This document shows, one piece after another, positions 45,323 to 54,947 of a stretch of DNA of 64,000 bases. Numbering within the stretch: position 1 is the first letter of the stretch; every line of letters starts with the position of its first letter. A program made the translations under genes and the position numbers. Source of the DNA: Paraburkholderia azotifigens (GTDB taxonomy: Bacteria > Pseudomonadota > Gammaproteobacteria > Burkholderiales > Burkholderiaceae); contig NZ_VOQS01000003.1 in assembly GCF_007995085.1 (NCBI RefSeq), forward strand, positions 992,001 to 1,056,000. Direction: 5' to 3'. The notes under the pieces were generated by a model. The model was not told the origin of the DNA and searched no databases. It worked only from the letters and a program-made list of their open reading frames with translations.

Positions 45323-45994
45323 GTGAACGTCAGTGAAGCCGTCACCAGCCGTAAATCCGTCCGCCAGTTTCTTCCCACGCCCGTCGCACCCGACGTGATC
45401 CGCCGCGTGCTCGCCACTGCCGCGCGCGCGCCTTCGGGCGGCAATCTGCAACCGTGGCACATCCACGTGGTGGGAGGCGACGCGCTCGCGCGTCTCAAGC
45501 ACATCATGCGCGAGCGCATCGCGGATGCGCCGGACGGCGAGGAGATGGAATACGACGTCTATCCGCCAAGCCTGCATTCGCCGTATCGCGAGCGGCGCTT
45601 TCAGGTCGGCGAGGATCTTTACCGCAGCATCGGCGTCGCGCGTGAGAACCGTCCCGCACGTCTCGCGCAGTTCGCGCGCAACTTCACGTTCTTCGACGCG
45701 CCGCTTGCGCTCTTCTGCACCGTCGACCGCCGGATGGGTCCGCCGCAATGGTCCGATCTCGGCATGTTCATGCAGACGGTCATGCTGCTGTTGCGCGAAG
45801 AAGGCTTGCATAGCTGCGCACAGGAATGCTGGGCACAGTATCCGACGACGATCGGCGCGTTTCTGAATCTGCCCGACGACCGCATGCTGTTCAGCGGCAT
45901 GGCGATCGGCTACGAAGACACGAGCGCCGCGATCAACCAGTGGCGCGCGCAGCGCACGCCGCTGGAAGAATTCACGCAGTTCATCGGCATCTGA
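45323..45994 (+). CDS. nitroreductase-family flavoprotein
   Basis: FMN-dependent oxidoreductase of 223 residues. It has an N-terminal AVTSRKSVRQFLPTPV (FMN phosphate site), AARAPSGGNLQPWHIHVV, then PQWSDLGMFMQTVMLLLREEGLHSCAQECW and the C-terminal MAIGYEDTSAAINQWRAQR. Such enzymes use NAD(P)H to reduce nitroaromatics, quinones or related acceptors. The start is GTG 45323 with GAGGAG six bases upstream; ATG 45290 is possible. It is a single gene. Confidence 0.92.
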   Translation: MNVSEAVTSRKSVRQFLPTPVAPDVIRRVLATAARAPSGGNLQPWHIHVVGGDALARLKHIMRERIADAPDGEEMEYDVYPPSLHSPYRERRFQVGEDLYRSIGVARENRPARLAQFARNFTFFDAPLALFCTVDRRMGPPQWSDLGMFMQTVMLLLREEGLHSCAQECWAQYPTTIGAFLNLPDDRMLFSGMAIGYEDTSAAINQWRAQRTPLEEFTQFIGI

Positions 45995-46019
45995 TCATTG
46001 CAGTGTCAGTGCGGCAAGT

Positions 46020-47111
46020 TCATGACGCTTTCGCCGGCATGAACATGAACGACGGCGTCGGCACGAATTGCCCGGACACCTCGCCGGAATAGACCTGGCC
46101 TTGAGCGATGGTGAGTTTGAGCACGGGCGCGCCCGGCTTCAGATCCAGCTTGCGAAGATCGACCCAGAATGTATCGGGGCGCGTCGCCGAATCGAAGTAA
46201 TAGACAAGGTTCGTTTCATCGGCGACGGTGCGCCAGATTGTCGACGAAAGATTCGGCTGGTCCGGCGTGCTGATGCCGAGCGGCACGCTGACCGAGCGCA
46301 TCACGCTCATCACGCCCGCGACGGCCTGATACGCATACGAACGCTTCGGCACGCCGACGATGTAATTCGGATCGAGCTGCTTCGGAATCGCATCGAGCAG
46401 AAACGACGCGCGCACGAAACGGTCGGCCGCGCGATTGGTGCCTGGCAGGAACGTCTGGCCGCCGACGCCCCGCCAGTATGTGTCGAGTGCAAGCTGCTCG
46501 CTGTAGATGGGCGAATTCGTCATGATCCTGTACGACTTGCCATGATGGATGACGAGCTTGCCGTCCAGATACTCGAGGATCGCGGAATCGCCGCTCGCGT
46601 CCGACAGCGACAGATGAATGGTAAGCGGCTTGCCATTCGGCAGCGGCGGCGCAATGATCTGGAACGGCTCCTTGCCGAGTACATCGACGGCCTCGGCGAC
46701 TGTCGCGAAGTTGTCGAGTGCGTACTGCGCCCACAGGCTGATCGACATCGGCGCGCGCGCAGGATCGGGCTTGCCGTAATCCGTCTCGGACAGATAAAGC
46801 GCGTTCGCCACCAGCCCGCGCTCGTTCATTCCGTCAACGCTGCCTATTTCATAGCCCGACACGATCACGCTGCCGTACTTCGCTTTCCAGCGCGGCGAAC
46901 GCGGCCCCGCGCGCCCATCCCGCTCGATGCCCGCGGGAAACACCCACAGGTTCGACATCATGTCTTCGGACCAGTCCATCGTGCGGCCCGTAATGACGAG
47001 ATTGCCGTCGCCCACATAGAGCGCGCGCGTGCACGCGTCGGCTGTCAATGCAATGAAGAGCGCGGCAACGGCCGCGAATGCAGCAGAGAACTTCGCAAAC
47101 GGTGTACGCAT
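46020..47111 (-). CDS. choloylglycine hydrolase / penicillin V acylase-like enzyme
   Basis: Exported Ntn-hydrolase of 363 residues. The signal peptide ends at about ADA with Cys27 next (ADACTRALYVGDGNLVITGRTMDW). The processed N-terminal Cys would be the nucleophile, followed by the conserved Arg and Asp. Other landmarks are DGMNERGLVANALYLSETDY and NDPSY-like substitutes (MTNSPIYSEQL). The family cleaves linear amides such as bile salts, penicillin V or acyl-homoserine lactones. In a soil or plant-associated beta-proteobacterium, quorum quenching or acyl-amide turnover is plausible but unproven. GAGGG precedes the ATG. Confidence 0.9.
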   Translation of the reverse strand: MRTPFAKFSAAFAAVAALFIALTADACTRALYVGDGNLVITGRTMDWSEDMMSNLWVFPAGIERDGRAGPRSPRWKAKYGSVIVSGYEIGSVDGMNERGLVANALYLSETDYGKPDPARAPMSISLWAQYALDNFATVAEAVDVLGKEPFQIIAPPLPNGKPLTIHLSLSDASGDSAILEYLDGKLVIHHGKSYRIMTNSPIYSEQLALDTYWRGVGGQTFLPGTNRAADRFVRASFLLDAIPKQLDPNYIVGVPKRSYAYQAVAGVMSVMRSVSVPLGISTPDQPNLSSTIWRTVADETNLVYYFDSATRPDTFWVDLRKLDLKPGAPVLKLTIAQGQVYSGEVSGQFVPTPSFMFMPAKAS

Positions 47112-47268
47112 CAGCTTTCCCTCGTTTGGCCCGCGACAGTTGCAAATCCACCCACCGTATTCTGTACCGTGTATGACGAAACCGCATGCATACAGCGCAG
47201 CCTGCCGTCACGTTTCGCGCGTTGGTGAGAAAATCACGGGCATATTGCAACCAACCTGAGTGCATCCG

Positions 47269-47757
47269 ATGTTCGAAGCCACCATCAACACCGAGCTGCC
47301 CAAAGCCGCGTTCTATCAGGAACTCGCGTCGCAGGCGTGCTCGCTTCTCGAAGGCGAATCGAATCAGATCGCCAATGCGGCCAATCTGTCCGCACTGCTT
47401 TTTCACAGCCTGCCGCAACTGAACTGGGCAGGCTTCTATTTCGCAATCGACGGCGAACTGGTCGTCGGACCGTTTCAGGGTAAGCCAGCCTGCGTGCGCA
47501 TTCCGATGGGACGCGGCGTATGCGGCCACGCTGCGCAAACGCGCGAAACGCAGGTCGTGCCCGATGTCGATGCGTTCCCGGGACATATCGCGTGCGATTC
47601 GGCGTCGCGTTCCGAGATCGTGATTCCGCTGCAAAAGGCGAACGGCGAGCTGGTCGGCGTGCTCGATATCGACAGCCCCGTGCTCGAACGTTTCGACGAC
47701 GAAGACCGGCGCGGACTCGAAGAAGTCGCGAGGATCTTCGTCGCGTCGCTGGGCTAG
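47269..47757 (+). CDS. msrC: free methionine-(R)-sulfoxide reductase (GAF)
   Basis: GAF-domain enzyme of 162 residues that reduces free Met-R-sulfoxide. The three redox cysteines are placed as in E. coli MsrC: Cys75 and Cys85 in KPACVRIPMGRGVCG, and Cys109 in HIACDSASRSEIV. The fold landmarks WAGFYF and VLDIDSPVLERFDDED are also present. The start is ATG 47269; GTG 47260 would add three residues. It lies next to a catalase gene, tail to tail, so oxidative-stress functions cluster here. Confidence 0.93.
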   Translation: MFEATINTELPKAAFYQELASQACSLLEGESNQIANAANLSALLFHSLPQLNWAGFYFAIDGELVVGPFQGKPACVRIPMGRGVCGHAAQTRETQVVPDVDAFPGHIACDSASRSEIVIPLQKANGELVGVLDIDSPVLERFDDEDRRGLEEVARIFVASLG

Positions 47758-47795
47758 GCGGCCTTTCGCATCGTCGAAAAAAGCCGCCGCAAACG

Positions 47796-47826
47796 AAAAA
47801 CCCCGAAGGCCTTTCGACTTTCGGGG
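47796..47826 (-). terminator. intrinsic terminator of the catalase gene
   Basis: On the minus strand CCCCGAA and TTCGGGG form a 7-bp stem with a loop of about 12 bases, followed by five T's. It begins 42 bases beyond the catalase stop and separates it from the convergent msrC gene. Confidence 0.75.
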
Positions 47827-47867
47827 CTCATTCAACGCAGTCGGCAACCGCCGTCACACGCCTTGCT

Positions 47868-49331
47868 TTACAGCGCGCGGTTCGGCGTCGTGCTTTCCTT
47901 CTTCACCGACTCCAGCGCAGCCGCCACGCCTTGCCCGTATGCGGGATCGGCTTTCGTGCAGTGCTCGATATGCAGCTTCTGGATCGGCTCCGACACGCCC
48001 GCCAGCGAGCGCGCCGTGTTGTCGAACAGCGCCTGCTTCTGCTGCGCCGACATCAGGCGGAACAGGTTGCCCGGCTGCGAGAAGTAGTCGTCGTCGACAC
48101 GGTGGTTCCAATGGTCGGCAGCGCCTTCGACCGACAGCGGCGGTTCGCTGAAATCCGGCTGATCGACCCATTCGCCGCGCGTGTTCGGGTTATACGACGT
48201 CGCGCCGCCCGCATTGCCGTCGACGCGCATGAAGCCGTCGCGATGATAGCTGTGGACCGGGCACTTCGGCGCGTTCACGGGAATCAGGCTGTGGTTCACG
48301 CCCAGCCGGTAGCGCTGCGCATCGCCATACGAGAACAGGCGGCCTTGCAGCATCTTGTCCGGCGAGAAGCTGATGCCCGGCACCACGTTGGCAGGATTGA
48401 ACGCGGCCTGCTCGACATCGGCGAAATGGTTCTCCGCGTTGCGGTTCAGCTCCATCACGCCCACTTCGATCAGCGGATAGTCCTTCTTCGGCCAGACCTT
48501 GGTCAGGTCGAACGGGTTGTACGGCGTCTTCGATGCGTCCTTCTCCGGCATCACCTGCACGAACATCGTCCACTTCGGGAATGCCTTGTTTTCGATCGAT
48601 TCGTACAGGTCGCGATGCGAGCTTTCGCGATCGTTGCCGACGAGCGCCGCCGCTTCCGCATCCGACAGATTCTGGATGCCCTGCTGCGTATGCAGATGGA
48701 ACTTCACCCAGAAGCGTTCCTTGTCCGCATTGATGAAGCTGAACGTGTGGCTGCCGAAGCCATGCATATGACGGAACGTCTTCGGAATGCCGCGATCGCT
48801 CATCACGATCGTCACCTGATGCAGCGCTTCGGGCAGTTGCGTCCAGAAGTCCCAGTTGTTTTCGGCGCTGCGCAAGCCCGTACGCGGGTCGCGCTTGACT
48901 GCGTGATTCAGGTCGGGGAACTTCAGAGGATCGCGCAGGAAGAACACGGGCGTGTTGTTGCCGACCAGATCCCAGTTGCCTTCGTCCGTATAGAACTTCA
49001 CGGCAAAGCCGCGAATGTCGCGTTCAGCGTCGGCGGCGCCGCGTTCGCCCGCGACCGTCGAGAAACGCGCGAACAGTTCCGTCTTCTTGCCGATCTGCGA
49101 AAAGATCCTGGCGCGCGTGTACTTCGAGATGTCATGCGTGACCGTGAACGTGCCGAAGGCGCCCGACCCTTTCGCGTGCATGCGGCGCTCGGGGATCACT
49201 TCGCGGTCGAAGTGCGCGAGTTTCTCGAGGAACCACACGTCCTGCAACAACGCGGGACCGCGCGGGCCCGCCGTCTGAATGTTCTGGTTGTCTACAACGG
49301 GTGCGCCAAAAGCAGTCGTCAACTTGTTCAC
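47868..49331 (-). CDS. monofunctional heme catalase
   Basis: Catalase of 487 residues, small-subunit type. Landmarks are [22 protein letters not shown] (catalytic His), [17 protein letters not shown] (catalytic Asn segment), [21 protein letters not shown] and the heme-tyrosine motif [14 protein letters not shown]. It lacks the C-terminal flavodoxin-like domain of large catalases. The start is GTG 49331 with GGAGGG seven bases upstream; the longer frame to 49487 is not catalase-like. It removes hydrogen peroxide in the cytoplasm and ends at a terminator. Confidence 0.95.
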   Translation of the reverse strand: MNKLTTAFGAPVVDNQNIQTAGPRGPALLQDVWFLEKLAHFDREVIPERRMHAKGSGAFGTFTVTHDISKYTRARIFSQIGKKTELFARFSTVAGERGAADAERDIRGFAVKFYTDEGNWDLVGNNTPVFFLRDPLKFPDLNHAVKRDPRTGLRSAENNWDFWTQLPEALHQVTIVMSDRGIPKTFRHMHGFGSHTFSFINADKERFWVKFHLHTQQGIQNLSDAEAAALVGNDRESSHRDLYESIENKAFPKWTMFVQVMPEKDASKTPYNPFDLTKVWPKKDYPLIEVGVMELNRNAENHFADVEQAAFNPANVVPGISFSPDKMLQGRLFSYGDAQRYRLGVNHSLIPVNAPKCPVHSYHRDGFMRVDGNAGGATSYNPNTRGEWVDQPDFSEPPLSVEGAADHWNHRVDDDYFSQPGNLFRLMSAQQKQALFDNTARSLAGVSEPIQKLHIEHCTKADPAYGQGVAAALESVKKESTTPNRAL

Positions 49332-49776
49332 GTCTAGCCCTCCAACACTTATAGGTAGCTCCGGGGACGCGCCACCGGATCGTACTGTGGGTTTTCCAGC
49401 GACAGCGGCCTGACTGCGACCGCTGTCTCCGGAGGCGGAATCGGGACGGCCATGCCGTCGAAATGAAGGCCGCGCGGTGCAAAACACGCGCAGACCAGAT
49501 ACTGCGGGTTATTGCGGAGGCGATCTTAGCGCCATTCGAATGAACGAGCAGCGAAGGGTAAGCGTTTGGCGGCAAGGGATGCATCGCGTTCAAGATGCGG
49601 CGCCAAAAGCACTTGAACGATGAATGACGTTCAATGCGCGGCGCATCCTCCCACTATGGAATTGCTCAATCCGATAAAAATTTTAAGTTAGCGCTCGCTT
49701 TATTGTCCTTGTCATATAGATACCAGATTGCCGGCCAATGACAGATAACTAACGAGAACATTCGGAACGACACTCG
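49332..49776. other. divergent promoter region, catalase and RpiR genes
   Basis: About 445 bases separating the catalase and rpiR-type genes. It holds a 13-base palindrome ATGCGC-G-GCGCAT at 49634-49646 and AT-rich sequence at 49670-49720 that could host the RpiR promoter. I see no gene. Confidence 0.45.
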
Positions 49777-50655
49777 ATGTCCACCGCGTTCGCCCACACA
49801 GTCGAAGCAAGTTTTGCGACGCTCACGCCCACGGCCAAGCGGATCGCCAGCTATATGCTGGCGAATCTGGAACGGCTCGGCCTGGAGACGGCGGATCAGA
49901 TCGCGCAGCAGACGGGCACGAGCGGTATCTCGGTGGGACGCTTTCTGCGCAGTGTCGGTTACCGCAATCTCGACGACCTGAAGCGCGAGCTTCGCGGCGC
50001 GCAGTCGCGCCCGTGGTTCATCACGGACCGGCTCGACGCTTACCGCAGCGAGCACGACAGCAGCGACGCGAACGGCGTGGACACGAATGAGCCCGCCCCA
50101 GCCACCTCGCTCGATCTCGAAGTCGACGCGATCCGCTATGTTTATCAACTCGCACAGGGCGAGACCTTCGCGCGCATCGCGCAGCGCATAGCCGAAGCCG
50201 ATGCCGTTTTCATTCTCGGCATTCAATCGACGCGCGGCATCTCCAACGCGTTCTATAGCTACCTCGAATACCTGCGCCCGCGCGTGTTCTATTCCGACGG
50301 TATGTCCGGCTCGTATGTGGACTCGCTCAATTCGGAGTTCGCATCGCCTTATCTGATCATCACCGACACCCGCGCCTATTCGCGCATTGCACGCCGCTAT
50401 TGCGAAGCCGCCGCGCGGCGCGAATTGCCTTTTGCGCTCGTCACCGATCTGTATTGCCCGTGGGCGCGCGAGTTTGCTTGCGATCTGATTCAGGCGAAAA
50501 CGGATGTCGGCCAGTTCTGGGACTCGCTGGCGCCACTCACCTGCCTGTTCAATCTTCTGCTGACATCGATCGTCGAACGGCTCGGCCCCGCCATCGACGA
50601 ACGCGTCGCGCGCAACCGCGAGTTGCAGCGCGAACTCGATCAATTCGACCTTTGA
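49777..50655 (+). CDS. MurR/RpiR-family transcriptional regulator
   Basis: Regulator of 292 residues. The N-terminal HTH_6 domain reads TPTAKRIASYMLANLERLG and TADQIAQQTGTSGISVGRFLRSVGY; the second half is a sugar-phosphate-binding SIS domain (ADAVFILGIQSTRGISNAFYSYLEYL and YLIITDTRAYSRIARRYCEAAARR). MurR-type members sense MurNAc-6-phosphate and related cell-wall sugars. It lies directly upstream of a D-Ala-D-Ala dipeptidase and dipeptide importer on the same strand, with five bases between, so it very likely controls that set. Confidence 0.93.
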   Translation: MSTAFAHTVEASFATLTPTAKRIASYMLANLERLGLETADQIAQQTGTSGISVGRFLRSVGYRNLDDLKRELRGAQSRPWFITDRLDAYRSEHDSSDANGVDTNEPAPATSLDLEVDAIRYVYQLAQGETFARIAQRIAEADAVFILGIQSTRGISNAFYSYLEYLRPRVFYSDGMSGSYVDSLNSEFASPYLIITDTRAYSRIARRYCEAAARRELPFALVTDLYCPWAREFACDLIQAKTDVGQFWDSLAPLTCLFNLLLTSIVERLGPAIDERVARNRELQRELDQFDL

Positions 50656-50660
50656 ATCTC

Positions 50661-51227
50661 ATGACCGCTAAACCGCAACTGATCCATATCACGCCGCAAA
50701 CGCATCGCGTCGAGCTTCAACTCGCCTATGCGACCGCCGACAATTTCACCGGCAAGCCGATCTACAAGGAAGCGCACTGCCTGCTGCTCACGCCCGCAGA
50801 AGCGGCGCTGCGCAAAGCCGTCGAACTCGCAGCCAGCATCGGCATGACGCTGCGCATCTTCGACGCATACCGTCCGCCGCAGGCGCAGCAGGTGCTGTGG
50901 GACTTCTTGCCCGACCCGACCTATATCGCAGAGCTTGGACGCGGTTCGAATCATAGCCGCGGCACCGCGCTCGATCTGACCTTGATCGACGGCAACGGCG
51001 AAGAACTCGACATGGGCACGGGCTTCGATGCAATGGTCAAGGAGTCCGAGCACTTTCACCAGGGGCTGCCGCAGCACGTGCAACGCAACCGGCTGCTGCT
51101 GCTCGGCATCATGCATGCGGCCGGCTTCACGCATATCGCCAGCGAGTGGTGGCATTACGAACTGCCCGGCTCGCGCGCGCTGCCTGTCATCGACAACAGC
51201 GACAGCGGCCCGCTGAAACTGATGTAG
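50661..51227 (+). CDS. ddpX: D-alanyl-D-alanine dipeptidase
   Basis: Zinc dipeptidase of 188 residues of the VanX/DdpX family. The SxHxxGxAxD signature is SNHSRGTALD (His98, Asp105), the ExxWH-type motif is SEWWH (Glu162, His165), and the transition-state Arg71 is in DAYRPP. It hydrolyses D-Ala-D-Ala for recycling or scavenging of murein. It has no signal peptide, so it acts in the cytoplasm after import by the following ABC transporter. The order X-A-B-C-D-F equals that of E. coli ddpXABCDF. Confidence 0.93.
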   Translation: MTAKPQLIHITPQTHRVELQLAYATADNFTGKPIYKEAHCLLLTPAEAALRKAVELAASIGMTLRIFDAYRPPQAQQVLWDFLPDPTYIAELGRGSNHSRGTALDLTLIDGNGEELDMGTGFDAMVKESEHFHQGLPQHVQRNRLLLLGIMHAAGFTHIASEWWHYELPGSRALPVIDNSDSGPLKLM

Positions 51228-51282
51228 ACGCACTGATTCTTCAACGTTTTTCCCGCATGTTCCCTCTCGATACGGAGCGAGT

Positions 51283-52890
51283 ATGAATCTGGTTTTGCGC
51301 AATGCGCTAGCGGCAGTGGCCGTCGTTTCGGCCCTGACGCTTACGATGACGACAACAAGCACCGCATTGGCGGCCACGCCGAAAGACATGCTGGTGATCG
51401 CCACCACGCTCGACGAATTCTCGACGCTCGATCCGGGCGAAGTGTATGAGCTGGTGCCCGAAGAATATGTCGCGAATACTTATGACCGTCTCGTACGCGT
51501 CGATCTGAAAGACCCGTCGAAATTCAACGGCGACGTCGCGCAATCGTGGACGGTCAGCCCCGACGGCCTCACGTTCACGTTCAAGATCCGCCCTGGCCTC
51601 AAGTTCCATTCGGGCAACCCGCTCACGGCCGACGACGTCGCATGGTCGATCCAGCGCTGCGTGCTGCTCGACAAGGGCGCAGCCGCCGTGCTGCAAGGCA
51701 TCGGGCTGACGAAGGACAACGCGCTGCAAAACGTCAAGAAGATCGACGACTCGACAGTCAGCATCACGACCGACCAGAAATACGCGCCCACGTTCGTGCT
51801 GAACGTGCTGGGCGCGTGGCCGGCGTCGGTGGTCGACAAAACGTTGTTGATGTCGCACCAGAAGGGCAACGACTTCGGCAACGAATGGCTGCGCACGAAT
51901 GAAGCGGGCTCGGGTGCCTACAAGCTCGTCAAATGGAGCGCGAACGAAAGCATCATCCTGCAGAAGTTCGACGGTTACAGAATGCCGCTTGCAATGAAGC
52001 GGATCGTGATGCGGCATGTGCCCGAAGCCGCGAGCCAGCGTCTGCTCTTGGAAAACGGCGATGCCGACGTTGCGCGCAATCTGAGCCCCGACGATCTCGC
52101 CGCGCTCACGAAGGGCAACAAGGTCACCGTGACATCGGTGCCGCAAGCGACGCTGCTCTATCTCGGCCTCAACGTGAAGAACGCGAATCTCGCCAAGCCG
52201 GAGGTGCAGGAAGCGATGAAGTGGCTGATCGACTACGACGGCATCCAGAAGAACGTGACGAAGAACACGTTCAAGGTCCATCAGACGTTCCTGCCCGAAG
52301 GCTTTCTCGGTGCGCTGAACAGCAATCCGTATCATCAGGACGTTGCGAAGGCGAAAGCCCTGCTTGCGAAAGCGGGCCTGCCGAACGGCTTCAATGTGAC
52401 AATGGACGTGCGCAGCGCGTATCCGTACAACGAAATCGCGCAAGCGGTGCAAGCCAATCTCGCGCAAGGCGGCATCAAGGTCGAGATCATTCCCGGCGAC
52501 AACAAGCAGACGCTCGCGAAGTATCGTGCGCGGCAGCACGATATCTATATCGGCGAATGGTCGGCGGATTACATCGACCCGCACAGCAATGCGCAAGGCT
52601 ACGCGTGGAATCCCGACAATTCGGACAAGTCTTCGTACAAGATGCTTGCGTGGCGCAATTCGTGGGACATCCCCGATCTGACCAAAGAGACCAACGCGGC
52701 ACTCGCCGAATCGTCGACAGCGAAACGCGCGCAGCTCTATCAGACTATGCAGAAGGAAATGCTCGCGAAGTCGCCGTTCGTCATCATGTTCCAGCAGGTG
52801 TCGCAAGTGGCGATGCGTCCGGGCGTGTCGGGTCTCGAAGTCGGCCCGATCAACGACCTCGTGTCGTATCTGCACGTGAAGAAGCAGTAA
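51283..52890 (+). CDS. ddpA: dipeptide ABC transporter, substrate-binding protein
   Basis: Periplasmic binding protein of 535 residues of the DppA/OppA family. It has a signal peptide (VVSALTLTMTTTSTALA) and the family segments NTYDRLVRVDLKDPSKFNGDVAQSW, GLTFTFKIRPGLKFHSGNPLTADDV and DIYIGEWSADYIDPHSNA. By position it captures D-Ala-D-Ala or other cell-wall dipeptides for the adjacent DdpX. A gap of 55 bases precedes it and 12 bases follow to the first permease. Confidence 0.93.
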   Translation: MNLVLRNALAAVAVVSALTLTMTTTSTALAATPKDMLVIATTLDEFSTLDPGEVYELVPEEYVANTYDRLVRVDLKDPSKFNGDVAQSWTVSPDGLTFTFKIRPGLKFHSGNPLTADDVAWSIQRCVLLDKGAAAVLQGIGLTKDNALQNVKKIDDSTVSITTDQKYAPTFVLNVLGAWPASVVDKTLLMSHQKGNDFGNEWLRTNEAGSGAYKLVKWSANESIILQKFDGYRMPLAMKRIVMRHVPEAASQRLLLENGDADVARNLSPDDLAALTKGNKVTVTSVPQATLLYLGLNVKNANLAKPEVQEAMKWLIDYDGIQKNVTKNTFKVHQTFLPEGFLGALNSNPYHQDVAKAKALLAKAGLPNGFNVTMDVRSAYPYNEIAQAVQANLAQGGIKVEIIPGDNKQTLAKYRARQHDIYIGEWSADYIDPHSNAQGYAWNPDNSDKSSYKMLAWRNSWDIPDLTKETNAALAESSTAKRAQLYQTMQKEMLAKSPFVIMFQQVSQVAMRPGVSGLEVGPINDLVSYLHVKKQ

Positions 52891-52902
52891 GCGCATAGCG
52901 AC

Positions 52903-53973
52903 ATGTCGACCACGCTCACTCCAATCGACCGGGTCCGCGCTGCGTCCACGCGCAGCGCGAGCGTGCGCTGGACGCTGCGCGTGCTGCGCTGGGCGCTCAC
53001 GCTCGCGATCACGTTCACGGGGCTGCTGGCCGTGACCTTCGTGATCGGCCGCAAGGTGCCGATCGACCCCGTGCTCGCGATACTCGGCGATCGCGCGTCG
53101 GCGAGCGCCTACGCGGCCGCGCGTATCCAGCTCGGCCTCGACAAGCCGCTCGCCGAGCAGTTCTTCATCTACGTGAATGCCGTGCTGCACGGTGATCTCG
53201 GCGTGTCGCTGCTGACGGCCAACCCGGTGATCGACGACATCAAGCGCGTGTTCCCCGCCACGCTCGAACTGGCGACGCTGGCGACCATCATCGGCGTGCT
53301 GATCGGCGTGCCGCTCGGCGTGATCGCGGCGACCCGGCACAACCGCTGGATCGATCATGTCGCGCGATTCATCGGGCTGATCGGCAGTTCCGTGCCCGTG
53401 TTCTGGCTGGGCCTGATGGGCCTGCTGCTCTTCTATGCGAAGCTGCATTGGGTATCTGGGCCGGGCAGACTGGACCCTGTGTTCGACGGCATGGTCGATA
53501 CGCACACGGGCAGTCTGCTGATCTACGCGCTGATTGCCGGCGAATGGGATGTGTTGTTCAACGCGCTGTCGCATATCGCGTTGCCTGCGGCGATACTCGG
53601 CTATTACTCGGTTGCGTATCTGAGCCGGATGACGCGCTCGTTCATGCTCGATCAGCTGAATCAGGAATACATCACCACCGCTCGTGCCAAGGGCCTCTCC
53701 GAGCGGCGCGTGGTGTGGGTACATGCGTTCGGCAATATCGCCGTGCCGCTGCTCACGGTGATCGCGCTCTCGTATAGCTTCCTGCTCGAAGGTTCGGTGC
53801 TGACGGAGATCGTGTTCGCGTGGCCCGGCATCGGCTCGTACCTGACGGGCGCCCTGCTCAATGCCGACATGAATGCCGTGCTCGGCAGCACGCTCGTGAT
53901 CGGCGTGACCTTCATCGCGTTGAATCTGCTGACCGACGCGCTCTATCGCGTGTTCGATCCGCGCGCCCGCTGA
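52903..53973 (+). CDS. ddpB: dipeptide ABC transporter permease, DppB-type
   Basis: Inner-membrane permease of 356 residues with about six helices. It has the DppB features PIDPVLAILGDRASASAYAAARIQLGLDKPL near the N-terminus and the ATPase-contact loop ARAKGLSERRVVWVHAFGNIAVPLLTVIAL. It pairs with the next gene to form the pore. An N-terminal stretch of about 35 residues before the first helix is slightly longer than usual. Confidence 0.93.
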   Translation: MSTTLTPIDRVRAASTRSASVRWTLRVLRWALTLAITFTGLLAVTFVIGRKVPIDPVLAILGDRASASAYAAARIQLGLDKPLAEQFFIYVNAVLHGDLGVSLLTANPVIDDIKRVFPATLELATLATIIGVLIGVPLGVIAATRHNRWIDHVARFIGLIGSSVPVFWLGLMGLLLFYAKLHWVSGPGRLDPVFDGMVDTHTGSLLIYALIAGEWDVLFNALSHIALPAAILGYYSVAYLSRMTRSFMLDQLNQEYITTARAKGLSERRVVWVHAFGNIAVPLLTVIALSYSFLLEGSVLTEIVFAWPGIGSYLTGALLNADMNAVLGSTLVIGVTFIALNLLTDALYRVFDPRAR

Positions 53974-54031
53974 TGCAACGGAGACCTTCGACGTGCGACC
54001 CCCTGTTGACCGTTCGACACAGGACTGGCCG

Positions 54032-54946
54032 ATGAACGCGCCGCGTCCGACATGGAAAGAATGGCTGCTGACGGACACCCCCGCATCGCGCAAACAGGCG
54101 GCGCTGGGCCTTGCGTATCGACGCTGGCGACGCTTCGCGGGCAATCCGTTGTCGGTGTTCGGTCTGTCGATTCTCGTGCTGCTCGTGATCGTCGCGATCA
54201 TCGGCCCGTGGATCGCACCGCACGATCCGTTGCGACAGGTGCTGTCCGACCGGCTGTTGCCGCCCGGTTCCGCGTCGCACTGGCTCGGCACCGATCAGCT
54301 CGGCCGCGACATACTCTCGCGCATCATCTACGGTTCGCGCCTCACGTTGTCGATCGCGATACTCGTGGTGGTCGTGGTCGTGCCCATTGGTCTTTTGATC
54401 GGCACGGCGGCAGGCTTCTTCGGCGGTTGGGTCGACAACGTGCTGATGCGCGTGACGGATATCGCGCTGGCGTTCCCGAAGATCGTGCTCGCACTGGCCT
54501 TCGCCGCCGCGCTGGGTCCGGGCGTGATCAATGCCGTGATCGCGATTTCGATCACCGCGTGGCCCGCGTATGCGCGGCTGGCGCGCGCCGAGACGCTGCG
54601 GCTCGTGCAGGCCGACTTCATTCACGTAGCGCGGCTGCAAGGCGCATCCAGTTTGCGCATCCTGATGCGCTATATCGTGCCGCTGTGTTCGTCTTCCGTG
54701 ATCGTGCGTGCGACGCTCGACATGGCGGGCGTCATCCTGACCGTTGCGGGTCTCGGCTTTCTCGGACTCGGCGCGCAGCCGCCCAGCCCCGAATGGGGCT
54801 TCATGGTCGCGTCGGGCCGCAACGTGCTGCTCGATTCGTGGTGGGTCGCAACGATACCGGGCATCGCGATTCTGCTCGTGAGCCTCGCATTCAATCTGCT
54901 CGGCGACGGCTTGCGCGACGTCTTCGATCCGCGTCATGGAGACTGA
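54032..54946 (+). CDS. ddpC: dipeptide ABC transporter permease, DppC-type
   Basis: Second permease, 304 residues. It has the DppC signature HWLGTDQLGRDILSRIIYGSRLTL, the EAA loop ARAETLRLVQADFIHVARLQGASSLRILMRYIVP, and GLGFLGLGAQPPSPEWGFMV. The start is ATG 54032 with AGGA seven bases upstream; GTG 53993, which also has a GGAGA site, would add 13 residues. The downstream ATPase begins two bases after the stop. Confidence 0.92.
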   Translation: MNAPRPTWKEWLLTDTPASRKQAALGLAYRRWRRFAGNPLSVFGLSILVLLVIVAIIGPWIAPHDPLRQVLSDRLLPPGSASHWLGTDQLGRDILSRIIYGSRLTLSIAILVVVVVVPIGLLIGTAAGFFGGWVDNVLMRVTDIALAFPKIVLALAFAAALGPGVINAVIAISITAWPAYARLARAETLRLVQADFIHVARLQGASSLRILMRYIVPLCSSSVIVRATLDMAGVILTVAGLGFLGLGAQPPSPEWGFMVASGRNVLLDSWWVATIPGIAILLVSLAFNLLGDGLRDVFDPRHGD

Positions 54947-54947
54947 C

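Noticed and set aside
51307..54291. 994-codon open frame on the minus strand across the ddp genes
   Set aside because: It runs antisense to ddpA, ddpB and ddpC, has an Arg/His/Asp-rich composition typical of GC-rich antisense frames, no ribosome-binding site and no recognisable domain.
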